Of a stretch of 64,000 nt of DNA, positions 1 to 8,307 are shown piece after piece (position 1 is the stretch's first letter; every line of letters starts with the position of its first letter). Below the pieces are notes generated by a model, which saw only the letters and a list, made by a program, of their open reading frames with translations, did no database searches and was not told the origin of the DNA. Source of the stretch: JAJZEO01 sp964350315 (GTDB lineage Bacteria; Chlamydiota; Chlamydiia; Chlamydiales; 2-12-FULL-49-11). The DNA is taken from assembly GCA_964350315.1 (NCBI GenBank), contig CAYGJD010000001.1:124001-188000 (forward strand), given 5' to 3'. Made by a program: the position numbers and the translations under genes.

Positions 1-1
1 T

Positions 2-631
2 CGTGTTTATGATGCTACGATACCGGAATCTTTGATGATGGAAACAAAAAAAAAGCTTCTTCCGTATATGAAAAAAGCTATTGCCGATGGTGAAGTAATT
101 GCACCTCACAAGCTTTTTTTTAGACTCATGGAAGATGAAAATATACCCCATGAGAATTGTTGGCTTTATGAAGCGATGAAAAAAGATCTTTTTATATCGG
201 TTCCAGGATTTGAAGACTCAACTACAGGAAATATCATTGTTGGCATGCATAAAAAGAAAGAGATTTCATCGATGAACTTTCTTCAAAGTGGGCTTGAACA
301 GATGGCATCTCTTGTAGATTGGTATCAAGCAGAAACAAAATCTCATCCTCAGGGCTTTTTTCAGTTGGGTGGGGGGATTGCTGGTGATTTTCCAATTTGT
401 GTTGTCCCTTTGATTCGAAACGATCTTGGGCAAGAGATCATCTCATGGAAATACTTCTGTCAAATCACAGACTCGACGACTTCTTATGGTTCTTATAGCG
501 GAGCTTCTCCACCAGAGAAAATCACTTGGAATAAGATTGAAAAAGAATCACCGATGTTTTCGATCAATTCTGATGCGACAATTGTAGCTCCAATAATCTT
601 TCAAGCGATGCTTGAATACTGCCAGATTTAA
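2..631 (+). CDS. Deoxyhypusine-synthase-like protein, C-terminal part
   Basis: The reading frame is open from base 2 and continues off the left edge, so the TTG/ATG codons at 32-40 are internal and the gene begins upstream. The visible part matches the C-terminal half of the deoxyhypusine synthase family: an NAD-binding 'LGGGIAGDFPI' stretch, 'QITDSTTSYGSYSGASPPE', then 'ITWNKI'. The Lys in 'ITWNKI' (codon 533-535) lines up with the Lys that carries the aminobutyl intermediate in eukaryotic enzymes. A late 'SDATIVAP' also fits. Bacteria lack eIF5A, so bacterial relatives are thought to act on polyamines, for example making homospermidine from putrescine or spermidine. The family call is firm; the substrate is not. 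It ends 70 bases before the next gene on the same strand. Confidence 0.85.
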   Translation, partial: RVYDATIPESLMMETKKKLLPYMKKAIADGEVIAPHKLFFRLMEDENIPHENCWLYEAMKKDLFISVPGFEDSTTGNIIVGMHKKKEISSMNFLQSGLEQMASLVDWYQAETKSHPQGFFQLGGGIAGDFPICVVPLIRNDLGQEIISWKYFCQITDSTTSYGSYSGASPPEKITWNKIEKESPMFSINSDATIVAPIIFQAMLEYCQI

Positions 632-701
632 ATACTTTTTCGTAATGGTCAGTAAAGACTCATTGTTATACCCTTACACCACTTAATACACTGAGGGTAA
701 C

Positions 702-1532
702 ATGAAAAAAGTTTGGCTTTGCATTTGTTTGGTTTTTTCCCAAACACTTTCTGCAAAAATCATAGAATCAATGACTATACTAGATGTAAATAAACACTAC
801 ACGCATGAAACGCTAGTTATTTACGATTTGGATAATACACTAATCCAACTTAAGCAAATCTTAGGATCAGATGAATGGTTTTATTATCGCTATAATCAAT
901 TAACTGAAAAGTATGGCGATCGAAAAAAAGCACTTACAAAAGCGATTGGAGAGTGGATTGCAGCACAAACATTATCAGAGGTAGAGATTGTCGAAGAAGG
1001 GACAGCCCTGATGATAAGAAAACAGCAAGAAGACAAGATTACTCTGATGGGGCTGACAACAAGAGATTGTTCAATGGCAACATGTACTATTTCTCAACTC
1101 GACAGACTTGATATCGATTTAAGTAAAACCTCTCCACACATTGACCCAATATTCTTTCTAAACTCAGAAAGAGGAATCCTTTATCAAAATGGGGTTCTTT
1201 TCACTTCTGGAACAAATAAAGGGCAGTGTTTTAGAGAGTTTCTTAAAAGAGCAAACTTCTCACCGAAACGAGTTGTTTTCATTAATGATAAATATGCCAA
1301 TATCAAAGAAGTTGCCGATGCCTGTTATGAAGATGGCATTGAATTTCTTGGACTACGATATGGCTACCTTGATGAAAAAATAGCCATGTTTGATGTAAAT
1401 ATAGCAGAAATCCAAATGTTTAATTTTGCAAATATTTTGTCCAATGAAGAGGCATACAAGCTTTTCTTAGAAACTAAGCTTACTGGTGAACACCCTGAGG
1501 AAGAAGCGATTCTCCGCGCTACGGAAGATTAA
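702..1532 (+). CDS. Secreted HAD-like protein (DUF2608 family)
   Basis: 276 residues. A hydrophobic signal peptide (about residues 1-18, ending near 'LSAK') predicts export. The mature part shows HAD-superfamily phosphatase signatures: motif I 'IYDLDNTLI' near residue 40 with the DxD pair, a Thr-containing 'GLTTRD' near residue 118, and a C-terminal 'VVFINDKYANI' in place of motif IV. This pattern fits DUF2608, a family found in Legionella and environmental chlamydiae. A good ribosome binding site (GAGGG) lies just before the ATG. Function is probably a periplasmic or secreted phosphatase; the substrate is unknown. Its stop codon overlaps by two bases the end of a decayed frame on the other strand. 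Confidence 0.75.
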   Translation: MKKVWLCICLVFSQTLSAKIIESMTILDVNKHYTHETLVIYDLDNTLIQLKQILGSDEWFYYRYNQLTEKYGDRKKALTKAIGEWIAAQTLSEVEIVEEGTALMIRKQQEDKITLMGLTTRDCSMATCTISQLDRLDIDLSKTSPHIDPIFFLNSERGILYQNGVLFTSGTNKGQCFREFLKRANFSPKRVVFINDKYANIKEVADACYEDGIEFLGLRYGYLDEKIAMFDVNIAEIQMFNFANILSNEEAYKLFLETKLTGEHPEEEAILRATED

Positions 1533-1660
1533 GCGCTCTTTCTTACGACTACAGATCTCTTAGAGCCAATTGAAAGAATCACAATCCCATCAGTTGGCTC
1601 ATCTCCAATATTGAAATATTAATAAGCGAGGTCAGGAATTACAACCCTGCAAGAAGCTTC
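1529..1660 (-). pseudogene. Possible remnant of a coding region with an internal stop
   Basis: On the minus strand a 44-codon frame reads like the C-terminus of a protein ('SCRVVIPDLAY', stop, then 'YFNIGDEPTDGIVILSIGSK'), ending at a TAA whose bases are shared with the DUF2608 stop. A TAA interrupts it after 'DLAY' (CAA to TAA would restore it), and stop codons TAA TGA lie immediately upstream. I see no start codon and cannot assign a family. It may be chance. Confidence 0.25.
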
Positions 1661-1686
1661 TCATTAGAAAAATAAATGTTTTCTCA

Positions 1687-1738
1687 CAGTCGCGCGACTG
1701 AATTGGGATAAATGAGGTCTCAACTTTGTGCCTCATTT
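1687..1738. repeat. Inverted repeats downstream of tRNA-Leu
   Basis: Two structures sit between the DUF2608 gene and tRNA-Leu. One is a perfect 14-base palindrome, CAGTCGCGCGACTG, at 1687-1700. The other is an 8-bp stem (AAATGAGG / CCTCATTT) at 1710-1738 with a 13-base loop. Read from tRNA-Leu on the minus strand, the palindrome is followed by a T-rich stretch, so it could help end that transcript. Neither is a textbook terminator. Confidence 0.4.
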
Positions 1739-1771
1739 ACTCTGTATTATGGGAAAATGTATTTTACGGAA

Positions 1772-1856
1772 TGTGCCCAGGAGAGGACTTGAACCTCCAC
1801 ACCTTGCAGTACCAGAACCTAAATCTGGCGTGTCTACCATTCCACCACCTGGGCGC
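1772..1856 (-). tRNA. tRNA-Leu (anticodon TAG)
   Basis: On the minus strand a full cloverleaf can be drawn. The acceptor stem GCGCCCA pairs with TGGGCAC except for one C-A mismatch. The anticodon stem CCAGA/TCTGG encloses loop TTTAGGT with anticodon TAG (reads CUA). There is a long variable arm typical of Leu tRNAs and a GGTTCAAGTCC T-arm. CCA is not encoded. About 85 nt. Confidence 0.93.
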
Positions 1857-1883
1857 TTAGAATTACGAAAAATATACTTAATA

Positions 1884-1912
1884 TTCTCATTTTAGTCAAC
1901 ATATTGTATAGT
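1884..1912 (+). promoter_or_regulatory. Putative promoter for trmB, placing the start of RNA at the ATG
   Basis: A sigma-70-like pair, TTCTCA (1884-1889) and TATAGT (1907-1912), has 17-base spacing. The first transcribed base would fall at about 1919, the A of the ATG, and no Shine-Dalgarno sequence is present. This suggests a leaderless message. Confidence 0.4.
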
Positions 1913-1918
1913 GTCTGT

Positions 1919-2617
1919 ATGAAACCAAAAGATCTTAATTTTTTTTACAAGTTCGGGGACAGAAAACCTCTGCTTGTTGACAACATTTTATGTGTGCCTC
2001 GCTATTATGATAGGCACGATGATTTTGTTATGCCCGATTTGCATAGAGAGATTTTTAAAAACGAAAATCCTGTGCATATCGAATTTTGTAGTGGAAATGG
2101 GGAATGGATTGCAAAATGTGCGATCGAAAGGCCCGATATTAATTGGATTGCTGTTGAAAGAAAGTTTACTCGCGCAAGAAAAATTTGGTCCAAAATGAAA
2201 AATCACAACCTTAAAAATATTTTTATCGTTTGCGGAAATGCAGAAGATTTTTCGGATCATTATTTGCAAGAAGGCTCAATATCTGAAATCTATATTAATT
2301 TCCCAGACCCTTGGCCAAAACTTAGGCACGTAAAGCATCGTTTGATAAAGCAACCTTTTGTCAAAATGATGGCACGTATTTTAAAGCCAGGAGCTGCTGC
2401 GTATGTTGTGACTGATGATTTGCCATATGCGAGTCAAGCAATTGAGGAGATGCAGAAGGCTGATCAATTTTCACCAGCGTATGAATTTCCTCATTATAGG
2501 AATGAACTTGAAAACTATGGTTCATCATATTTCAATCGTTTGTGGGTTGAGATGGGGAGAAAAATAAATTACATCAAATATTTACGAGAAGAAGTTTATG
2601 CCCATTCTGATCAATGA
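1919..2617 (+). CDS. trmB: tRNA (guanine-N7-)-methyltransferase TrmB
   Basis: SAM-dependent enzyme that makes m7G46 in tRNA variable loops. The ATG at 1919 ('MKPKDLNFFYKFG') is preferred over the upstream TTG at 1904, giving 232 residues. Motif I is 'HIEFCSGNGEWI' (SAM-binding GxG type), followed by 'WIAVERKFTRARKIW' and the family hallmark 'INFPDPWPK' with downstream basic 'RHVKHRLI'. The C-terminal 'GSSYFNRLWVEMG' is also typical. A promoter-like sequence ends six bases before the ATG with no leader. The last 20 bases overlap the next gene, so the two are probably cotranscribed. Confidence 0.93.
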   Translation: MKPKDLNFFYKFGDRKPLLVDNILCVPRYYDRHDDFVMPDLHREIFKNENPVHIEFCSGNGEWIAKCAIERPDINWIAVERKFTRARKIWSKMKNHNLKNIFIVCGNAEDFSDHYLQEGSISEIYINFPDPWPKLRHVKHRLIKQPFVKMMARILKPGAAAYVVTDDLPYASQAIEEMQKADQFSPAYEFPHYRNELENYGSSYFNRLWVEMGRKINYIKYLREEVYAHSDQ

Positions 2618-3536
2618 TAATTCAACTCAGTTTGATAAAAGTTATAATGCTGTGAATATCATTCTTGATGCCACAGATGAAAGTGCACTAAATTTTGAGA
2701 TTCATATTCCAACGATCAAAATAGAAATAGCAAATGGCAATAAGCTATTTTTTGAATTTCATTTTGGTCTTGATCCAATGGCGCAGAACTTTAAAGACCA
2801 AATGCAGTTTTTAGGATTTTCTATTGCAATTACAACATTTATTGAAAAGATCTACGAGCCTTATAAAGACCACATTCAAGGTGTGTTTCTTTATCGTGGA
2901 ATAGGGAACTTTTCAAAGGCTGTAGAGAGTCATTGCGAACTCATTGACCTATTTGAAGAGTTTGCTTCTAAGATAGAGGGGGAAAGGGCTTACCATCTTC
3001 GCCTATTCTCTTTGCAGGTATTGATGGAGTATCTTCATCGGTTAGGCGCGATGCTCCCAGAAGAACTCTTAATGTACGTTCTTCTGAATTTTAAAGGAGA
3101 GTCATGTCCATGTAGACAAGCTCAAATGCTTGCTGCAAACCATTACCCTTATATTAAGGCTGCCGTTAAAGGGGCTCTTATTCCGTATGAAGGGCTTGCT
3201 TGGGAGTCTGGTAAGTCTCAAATTGGGTATATTGGAAAAGATTGTACCTTGTTTTCTCTAGTTGATGTTCCAAGCGTTGCGCTGCTATTGCCTGAATTTG
3301 GCAATGTTCCTGTCGATGAAGTGAATAAAGAGATTGAGAGGCTTAACTCAAGCGGTATCAATTATAAGATCATTCCTGAGGAAATGTTGAATGAAAGCTG
3401 GCATTTGATCGATGATTTAATTGTTTTTGATGGCCATGTGAGCTTTGAGGGCAAGAGAATGATTGATGGATTTATTGCAGCAGGCGGTTTAGTCAAAAAA
3501 ATAGGCGTCCTCTTAGAGGACGCCCTATCGGAGTAA
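2598..3536 (+). CDS. Conserved hypothetical protein, no recognised domain
   Basis: 312 residues, soluble, no signal peptide or membrane segment. It starts inside the end of trmB (20-base overlap), which implies translational coupling. I do not recognise the family. Visible features are a mostly helical middle and a Cys-containing 'GESCPCRQAQMLAANHYPY' stretch about halfway. The last codons carry a second function: bases 3504-3524, encoding 'GVLLEDA', form the stem of the terminator for tRNA-Pro on the other strand, and the stop codon lies inside the tRNA gene. Confidence 0.7.
   Translation: MPILINDNSTQFDKSYNAVNIILDATDESALNFEIHIPTIKIEIANGNKLFFEFHFGLDPMAQNFKDQMQFLGFSIAITTFIEKIYEPYKDHIQGVFLYRGIGNFSKAVESHCELIDLFEEFASKIEGERAYHLRLFSLQVLMEYLHRLGAMLPEELLMYVLLNFKGESCPCRQAQMLAANHYPYIKAAVKGALIPYEGLAWESGKSQIGYIGKDCTLFSLVDVPSVALLLPEFGNVPVDEVNKEIERLNSSGINYKIIPEEMLNESWHLIDDLIVFDGHVSFEGKRMIDGFIAAGGLVKKIGVLLEDALSE
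3494..3524 (-). terminator. Intrinsic terminator for tRNA-Pro, nested in a coding region
   Basis: A perfect 9-bp stem (GGCGTCCTC / GAGGACGCC) with a 3-base loop at 3504-3524 is followed on the minus strand by TATTTTTTTG. It lies four bases past the 3' end of tRNA-Pro, so it is a standard rho-independent terminator for it. It is entirely inside the C-terminal codons of the plus-strand gene ending at 3536. Confidence 0.85.
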
Positions 3537-3602
3537 AGGGATTCGAACCCCTGACCCCCTGGTCCCAAACCAGGTGCGCTAGCCAAACTGCGCTATACTC
3601 CG
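3528..3602 (-). tRNA. tRNA-Pro (anticodon TGG)
   Basis: Minus-strand cloverleaf: acceptor CGGAGTA paired with TACTCCG, anticodon stem CCTGG/CCAGG with loop TTTGGGA (anticodon TGG, reads CCA), and T-arm GGGGTTCGAATCCC. CCA is not encoded. The 3' end overlaps by nine bases the end of the plus-strand gene at 2598-3536. Confidence 0.94.
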
Positions 3603-3739
3603 TAATTTGGGGCATATAGTATCAGGGCAATAGCTTTTTTTGCAATCCTTTTGAGACTCAAGCTATAGATTTGAAAAAAAATCCTTGCAGAGTGGCAATT
3701 CTTATGCCATATCTCTTATATAAAACCATGGAGGATCTG

Positions 3740-5368
3740 ATGAAATTTACCGATCACAAGTCATATAAACGACTGCTTGAGCTTGCAAAAAAAGCTCCAG
3801 ATCTAACAAAACCTCATTATATTAATGCAGAGAGAGTTAAGAAGATGTCTCTTTCTGCCCTGAATTGGAAAATGAATTATGCAACAGAACGGGTGAACGA
3901 TGAAATTTGCCTTGAGCTGTGTAATCTTGCAAAAGAAGCAAACGTGGCTGACAAAATGTGGATGATGCAAGACATGGAGATGATGAATTATGTAAACAAC
4001 TGTGAATCAGAGAGACGCATGGTTGGTCACACGGCAATCCGGAATCCTAAGCCAGGAACAAAACATTCAAACCACGTTAGAGCAGCATCAGACGAGTATC
4101 TGGCTGAGTTAAAGAAGCTTGGGAAGTTTCTGTCCACAACGGATGAGTTTAAATACATGGTTGTTGTTGGGATTGGAGGGTCATACTTAGGGACTCTTGC
4201 CGTAAAACAAGCACTTAAAAATTTTCAAGAGAATGACCGAGAACTATTTTTTGCATCTAATATAGATCCTGACAAGGCGGCTTCAATTTTAAAGGAGATT
4301 GATTTAAAGAAAACGCTCATTCTTATCGTATCAAAGTCTGGGGGAACACTTGAAATCAAATCTCAGGAAAAACTCTTTAGGATGCATTTTGAGAAAGCGG
4401 GCTTAAATCCGAAGAAACATTTTGCAATGGTTACTGGAAAGGGGAGTCCAATGGACAAACCTGCTGCGTATAAAGAGATATTCTATATGTGGGACTTTAT
4501 CGGTGGGCGTTATTCGGTCTCTTCAATGGTTGGTGCTGTTCCATTGGCTTTTATATTTGGGATGAAAATGTGGGAAGAGTTCCTAAAGGGACTCTATGAT
4601 ATGGATCAACACGCGCTGAATGAAAAAAATCCAATGAAAAACATGCCTCTTTGGGGAGCTTTGTTAGGCGTTTGGAATAGAAACTTCCTTAAATGTGACA
4701 CACTTGCAATCATTCCTTATTCTGCTGGACTAGATCATTGGTCCCTGCACTTACAACAACTCTATATGGAATCAAATGGAAAGAGTGTTTGTAAAGAAGA
4801 TGGTTCTTTTGTTGATTGGGACACCTGCCCTGTTGTTTGGGGATCTATTGGTACAGAAGGACAGCATGCTTATTACCAAGGAATTCATCAAGGAACTAAA
4901 ATTGTCCCCGTTGAGTTCATGGGTTTTAAAAATGCACAACTTGATTTTGATGAATTGATTGAAGGATCGACAAATCAAGAAAAATTAATCTCGAACATGT
5001 TAGCCCAGTCTATGGCACTTGCACAGGGTAAACACGATCCAAATCACAATAAGTACTTTTCTGGAAATAGACAAAGTCATATGCTTTTAACAGATAGACT
5101 TGATGCATATACTCTTGGAACTTTGCTATCTTACCATGAACATTATGTCGCATACCAAGGGTTTATTTGGGACATTAACTCTTTTGACCAAGAAGGGGTT
5201 CAGTTAGGCAAAGTGTTGGCCAATGGTGTTATCGATCTATATTTGGAAAAACGCGAACGCGGTAGAATGTCATTAAGTAAAGAAAATGAGGGTCTGCGTG
5301 CGCTGGTAGAAGAGATGGACTCGATCAATGAAAATCGGGGTAGGAATAATAACTTGCGATCGGCATGA
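3740..5368 (+). CDS. pgi: Glucose-6-phosphate isomerase
   Basis: Interconverts glucose-6-phosphate and fructose-6-phosphate in glycolysis/gluconeogenesis. I place the start at ATG 3740 (542 residues) because a strong GGAGG lies six bases before it; an in-frame TTG at 3671 has no such site. The family's phosphosugar-binding SIS core is visible: 'VVGIGGSYLGTLAVKQAL', 'IVSKSGGTLE', 'DFIGGRYSVSSMVG'. The catalytic-region 'GTEGQHAYYQGIHQG' follows, with Glu and His in the expected order, then 'DRLDAYTLGTLLSYHEHYV'. Length is usual. The 3' end overlaps the next gene by 41 bases. Confidence 0.95.
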   Translation: MKFTDHKSYKRLLELAKKAPDLTKPHYINAERVKKMSLSALNWKMNYATERVNDEICLELCNLAKEANVADKMWMMQDMEMMNYVNNCESERRMVGHTAIRNPKPGTKHSNHVRAASDEYLAELKKLGKFLSTTDEFKYMVVVGIGGSYLGTLAVKQALKNFQENDRELFFASNIDPDKAASILKEIDLKKTLILIVSKSGGTLEIKSQEKLFRMHFEKAGLNPKKHFAMVTGKGSPMDKPAAYKEIFYMWDFIGGRYSVSSMVGAVPLAFIFGMKMWEEFLKGLYDMDQHALNEKNPMKNMPLWGALLGVWNRNFLKCDTLAIIPYSAGLDHWSLHLQQLYMESNGKSVCKEDGSFVDWDTCPVVWGSIGTEGQHAYYQGIHQGTKIVPVEFMGFKNAQLDFDELIEGSTNQEKLISNMLAQSMALAQGKHDPNHNKYFSGNRQSHMLLTDRLDAYTLGTLLSYHEHYVAYQGFIWDINSFDQEGVQLGKVLANGVIDLYLEKRERGRMSLSKENEGLRALVEEMDSINENRGRNNNLRSA

Positions 5369-6122
5369 ATTTCTTAAGAGATCTCTTGCGTCTATTCCAA
5401 AAGCAGACCTTGTTGTTATCGTAAATGATGGCAAACCACTAGATTTTGACCTTTCATCTTACCCTATAGATTTTCTTGTTCAACATGAACAGAGATTTGG
5501 AGTTGCAAAAAGCAAAAATGACGCTCTTGAATTGTTATTACAAGAAGGGTGCGAACATCTTTTTCTCATAGAAGATGACATTCTTATCAAAAGATCTGAC
5601 ATCTTTGAGTTCTATATTCGCGCATCACAAACAAGCGGCATCTTGCATTTCAACTTTTGCCTTTCTAGCCCTATGAATATTAAAAGGTACGCTCTTCGTT
5701 ACAAGAATGGGGTAGGAATGTCGTTTTATCGAAACCTCTATCAGCCATTTACCTACTTTAGAAAAAAAGTGATTGAAAAAGTTGGCTTCTACGATACGGC
5801 ATATTATAACGCCTTAGAATATGTGGATCACACATATCGCATAATACAAAAAGGTTTTCATCCTCCGTATTATTGGTTTGCAGATCCAACTGGAAGTGAG
5901 TTTTATTTAGAAACTCTCGATGTAGGATTTAAGATGAGCGTTGTAAAAGAGGATATTGATGCTTATCGTAAAAACATGTTACTCGGCATTGAGCATTTCA
6001 TTCAAGTTCATGGTGTTCATCCTGCAAAAGTTGTTGATACTTCACGCGACGGAGTCAAGCGATTGCTCGGCCATTTTTTTAGACATTCAAGTGAAATGGT
6101 GTTAACAGAAGGCCCAAGTTGA
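5328..6122 (+). CDS. GT-A fold glycosyltransferase (family 2-like)
   Basis: 264 residues. The N-terminus 'GVGIITCDRHEFLKRSL' and the 'LFLIEDDILI' segment near residue 87 match the nucleotide-sugar binding and DxD-like metal site of GT-A glycosyltransferases. There is no membrane segment. It probably adds a sugar to a surface glycan, but donor and acceptor cannot be read. It overlaps pgi by 41 bases and is likely translated from the same message. Its last 106 bases are antisense to the 3' end of recF, so the C-terminal tails of the two proteins are written on opposite strands of the same DNA. Confidence 0.7.
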   Translation: MKIGVGIITCDRHEFLKRSLASIPKADLVVIVNDGKPLDFDLSSYPIDFLVQHEQRFGVAKSKNDALELLLQEGCEHLFLIEDDILIKRSDIFEFYIRASQTSGILHFNFCLSSPMNIKRYALRYKNGVGMSFYRNLYQPFTYFRKKVIEKVGFYDTAYYNALEYVDHTYRIIQKGFHPPYYWFADPTGSEFYLETLDVGFKMSVVKEDIDAYRKNMLLGIEHFIQVHGVHPAKVVDTSRDGVKRLLGHFFRHSSEMVLTEGPS

Positions 6123-7108
6123 ATTGCTTGAGGCAAAGTTAAAAAAATTTGATCTTTTGCTTTGATCTGGCTTTTGAGTAAGTCTTGTCTTCCATCATCT
6201 AAATGAGTTCCAAAATCGTCAATAGAAAAAAGAGGGTCTTCAAATCGAGAGAGAGAAGCCAGCTTTACAGCTGTCAGGACTGTTCGTTTTTGCCCCTCGC
6301 TAGCGTATTTTTTAGCGCTGTGGTTGTTTAGGTCTATTTCAAAATCATCTCTGTGAGGACCGATAAGCGTGTGACCTAAAAACATTTCCTTTTTGCGCTC
6401 TTTAACAAATCTCTCGCGAGTGAACTCTTCTTCTTTAATTGAGGGTAGGTAACGCAGGGAAATCTTTTCTTCTTGCTTGGCAAGATTATTGTATTCTTCT
6501 TGAGCCATTTCAGACAAATCCTGTAGAAATTGAACTCTTTTATGAACGATGTAACGGCCTGATTTTATGAGCTCTTCTTCCCAAATTTCTATGGAAACTT
6601 CCGATTTTTTCTTGATAAGAGCATTTCTTTGGGCAAGAGCTTTTGCATAGCGAGTTAGATAGTAGATATAAAGAGGGTCAGATTGAGAAAGTTCTATATT
6701 CATAAAACGTCGTCTTTCTTTTGGTGACCCGATGATTAAAGCTATATCGCTTGGTGAATAGACAACAGAAGGCAATACACCGAGCAAACTTGAGAATGAT
6801 TTGTAGTGAGTTTCATTGTGTTTTAGCTGCCTTGTCTTTCCATCAAATGAAAGGCGAAGAGATTGCTCAATGCCACAATCTTCAAAGAGGGCATCGATGG
6901 TAAATGAGTCTGCTCCTCGAAGGATGACTTCTTTGAGATCGCTTGTACGAAAAGAGCGCCCAATAGAGAGCATGTGAATTGCTTCGAGAAGATTGGTTTT
7001 TCCGACACCATTTTCACCAACTATCATATTGATGTTTGGTGTGAGGGCAACTGACAAATTTTCAAAATTACGAAAATTCACCAGGTGAATCTCTTTTAGC
7101 CATTTCAT
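6017..7108 (-). CDS. recF: DNA replication and repair protein RecF
   Basis: SMC-like ATPase that loads RecA at gaps. 363 residues. Walker A is 'GENGVGKTNLLEAI' near residue 33, the ABC-type signature is 'ASEGQKRTVLTAVKLA', and Walker B is 'FSIDDFGTHLDD', in place of the more common 'LLLDDV.SELD'. The ATG overlaps the dnaN stop in an ATGA arrangement, the usual dnaN-recF pairing. After the expected end of the domain the frame runs on for a short basic/polar tail ('KWPSNRLTPSREVSTTFAG'), the part that overlaps the convergent glycosyltransferase gene. Confidence 0.92.
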   Translation of the reverse strand: MKWLKEIHLVNFRNFENLSVALTPNINMIVGENGVGKTNLLEAIHMLSIGRSFRTSDLKEVILRGADSFTIDALFEDCGIEQSLRLSFDGKTRQLKHNETHYKSFSSLLGVLPSVVYSPSDIALIIGSPKERRRFMNIELSQSDPLYIYYLTRYAKALAQRNALIKKKSEVSIEIWEEELIKSGRYIVHKRVQFLQDLSEMAQEEYNNLAKQEEKISLRYLPSIKEEEFTRERFVKERKKEMFLGHTLIGPHRDDFEIDLNNHSAKKYASEGQKRTVLTAVKLASLSRFEDPLFSIDDFGTHLDDGRQDLLKSQIKAKDQIFLTLPQAIQLGPSVNTISLECLKKWPSNRLTPSREVSTTFAG

Positions 7109-8208
7109 TCTGAATTTAACCGCATTGGCATTAATACATATAAAGCTTGTGATGAATCGGTGATTGATCCAGGGTTGAATGAGTCTGTAACCCCAAAACT
7201 GACCGTTTCATCTTGGCAATGTCTTAGAATATCAATGAAGTAATGTGGGTTGAATGCGATGTCGAGTTTTTCTTTATTGTAATCGACAGGCATGTTGACT
7301 TTTCCTTCACCGATATCACTGTTTGTTGCTGCAAGTTTAAGTTCCCCTTTTTCAAATGTAAGCTTAACAGAATGGTTAAGGTCAGATGTAAAAAGTGAGA
7401 CTTGTTTTAAAAGAGAGATAAGCTCGTCTTTGTGCAGAGTGATGTCTTGCATGTTGGTTCTGTCTGGGATAACTCGTTCGTAATCGGGAAACTGTCCTGT
7501 TAGGAGTTTTGAAACGAGGCAAATAGTTCCAGATTCCATAGCGATCTTGTCAGGCATCAGAGTCACAGTTGCTTTTTCATCTTCTGAAAGCATGCGAATC
7601 ATCTCCTCAACAGCTTTCAAAGGAACAATGCAACTTTGTTTTTCAGAATCATCAAGATCAATCTTGCGCTGTAATTTAGCAAGACGTTTTCCATCTGTTC
7701 CGACCATTGTTATTCTGCCATCTTCGATTTGAAGGAAAATTCCATTTAATACTTGTCTGCTATCGTCTTTTGCCGCTGCAAAAGAAGTTCCAGACAACAT
7801 TTTTTCAAGGTCGTCACTATCAAGAGAAAAAGATTTACCATTTGATAGATCAGGGAATGTAGGAAATTCTTCTTTACTCATGCCGTGTAATTTAAAACGT
7901 GATGTTCCAGAAGAGATATTAGCAATTCCTTCACTAGCTGTTTCAATTGTCACTTCAGGGGCTGTTAGTTCTCGAATAAGTTGAAACAACCGTCTTGCAG
8001 GTAAAGTTACAGAGCCTTCTTCTTGGATTCGACCTTCCATAGTTGCTCTTATGCTGACTGTGAGGTCTGTTGCTGTGATAACAATTGTGTGGCCTGAGGC
8101 TTCAATTAGCACGTTGGATAAAATTGGAATGACAGCTTTAGAAGGAACGACACCTTGTATTTTTCCTATTAATGCTGTTAGATGATCACGTTGAACGACA
8201 AATTTCAT
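7105..8208 (-). CDS. dnaN: DNA polymerase III beta subunit (sliding clamp)
   Basis: Ring-shaped processivity clamp that tethers the polymerase to DNA. 367 residues, the normal length, made of three similar domains. It starts 'MKFVVQRDHLTALIGKIQGV', with typical 'ILSNVLIEA', 'LPARRLFQLIREL', 'GTDGKRLAKL' and the C-terminal 'LYVLMPMRL' that forms part of the partner-binding pocket. It is followed by recF with a four-base overlap. smpB lies about 100 bases further along the same strand. Confidence 0.95.
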   Translation of the reverse strand: MKFVVQRDHLTALIGKIQGVVPSKAVIPILSNVLIEASGHTIVITATDLTVSIRATMEGRIQEEGSVTLPARRLFQLIRELTAPEVTIETASEGIANISSGTSRFKLHGMSKEEFPTFPDLSNGKSFSLDSDDLEKMLSGTSFAAAKDDSRQVLNGIFLQIEDGRITMVGTDGKRLAKLQRKIDLDDSEKQSCIVPLKAVEEMIRMLSEDEKATVTLMPDKIAMESGTICLVSKLLTGQFPDYERVIPDRTNMQDITLHKDELISLLKQVSLFTSDLNHSVKLTFEKGELKLAATNSDIGEGKVNMPVDYNKEKLDIAFNPHYFIDILRHCQDETVSFGVTDSFNPGSITDSSQALYVLMPMRLNSE

Positions 8209-8307
8209 AAAAAACCCTATCTAATACAATTTTCTAGTGTAAAGAAGTTCATTTCACTTGTCAATACTTGCACGAGATTTCTCACATGCTAAGAGGGGAT
8301 AGATCTT

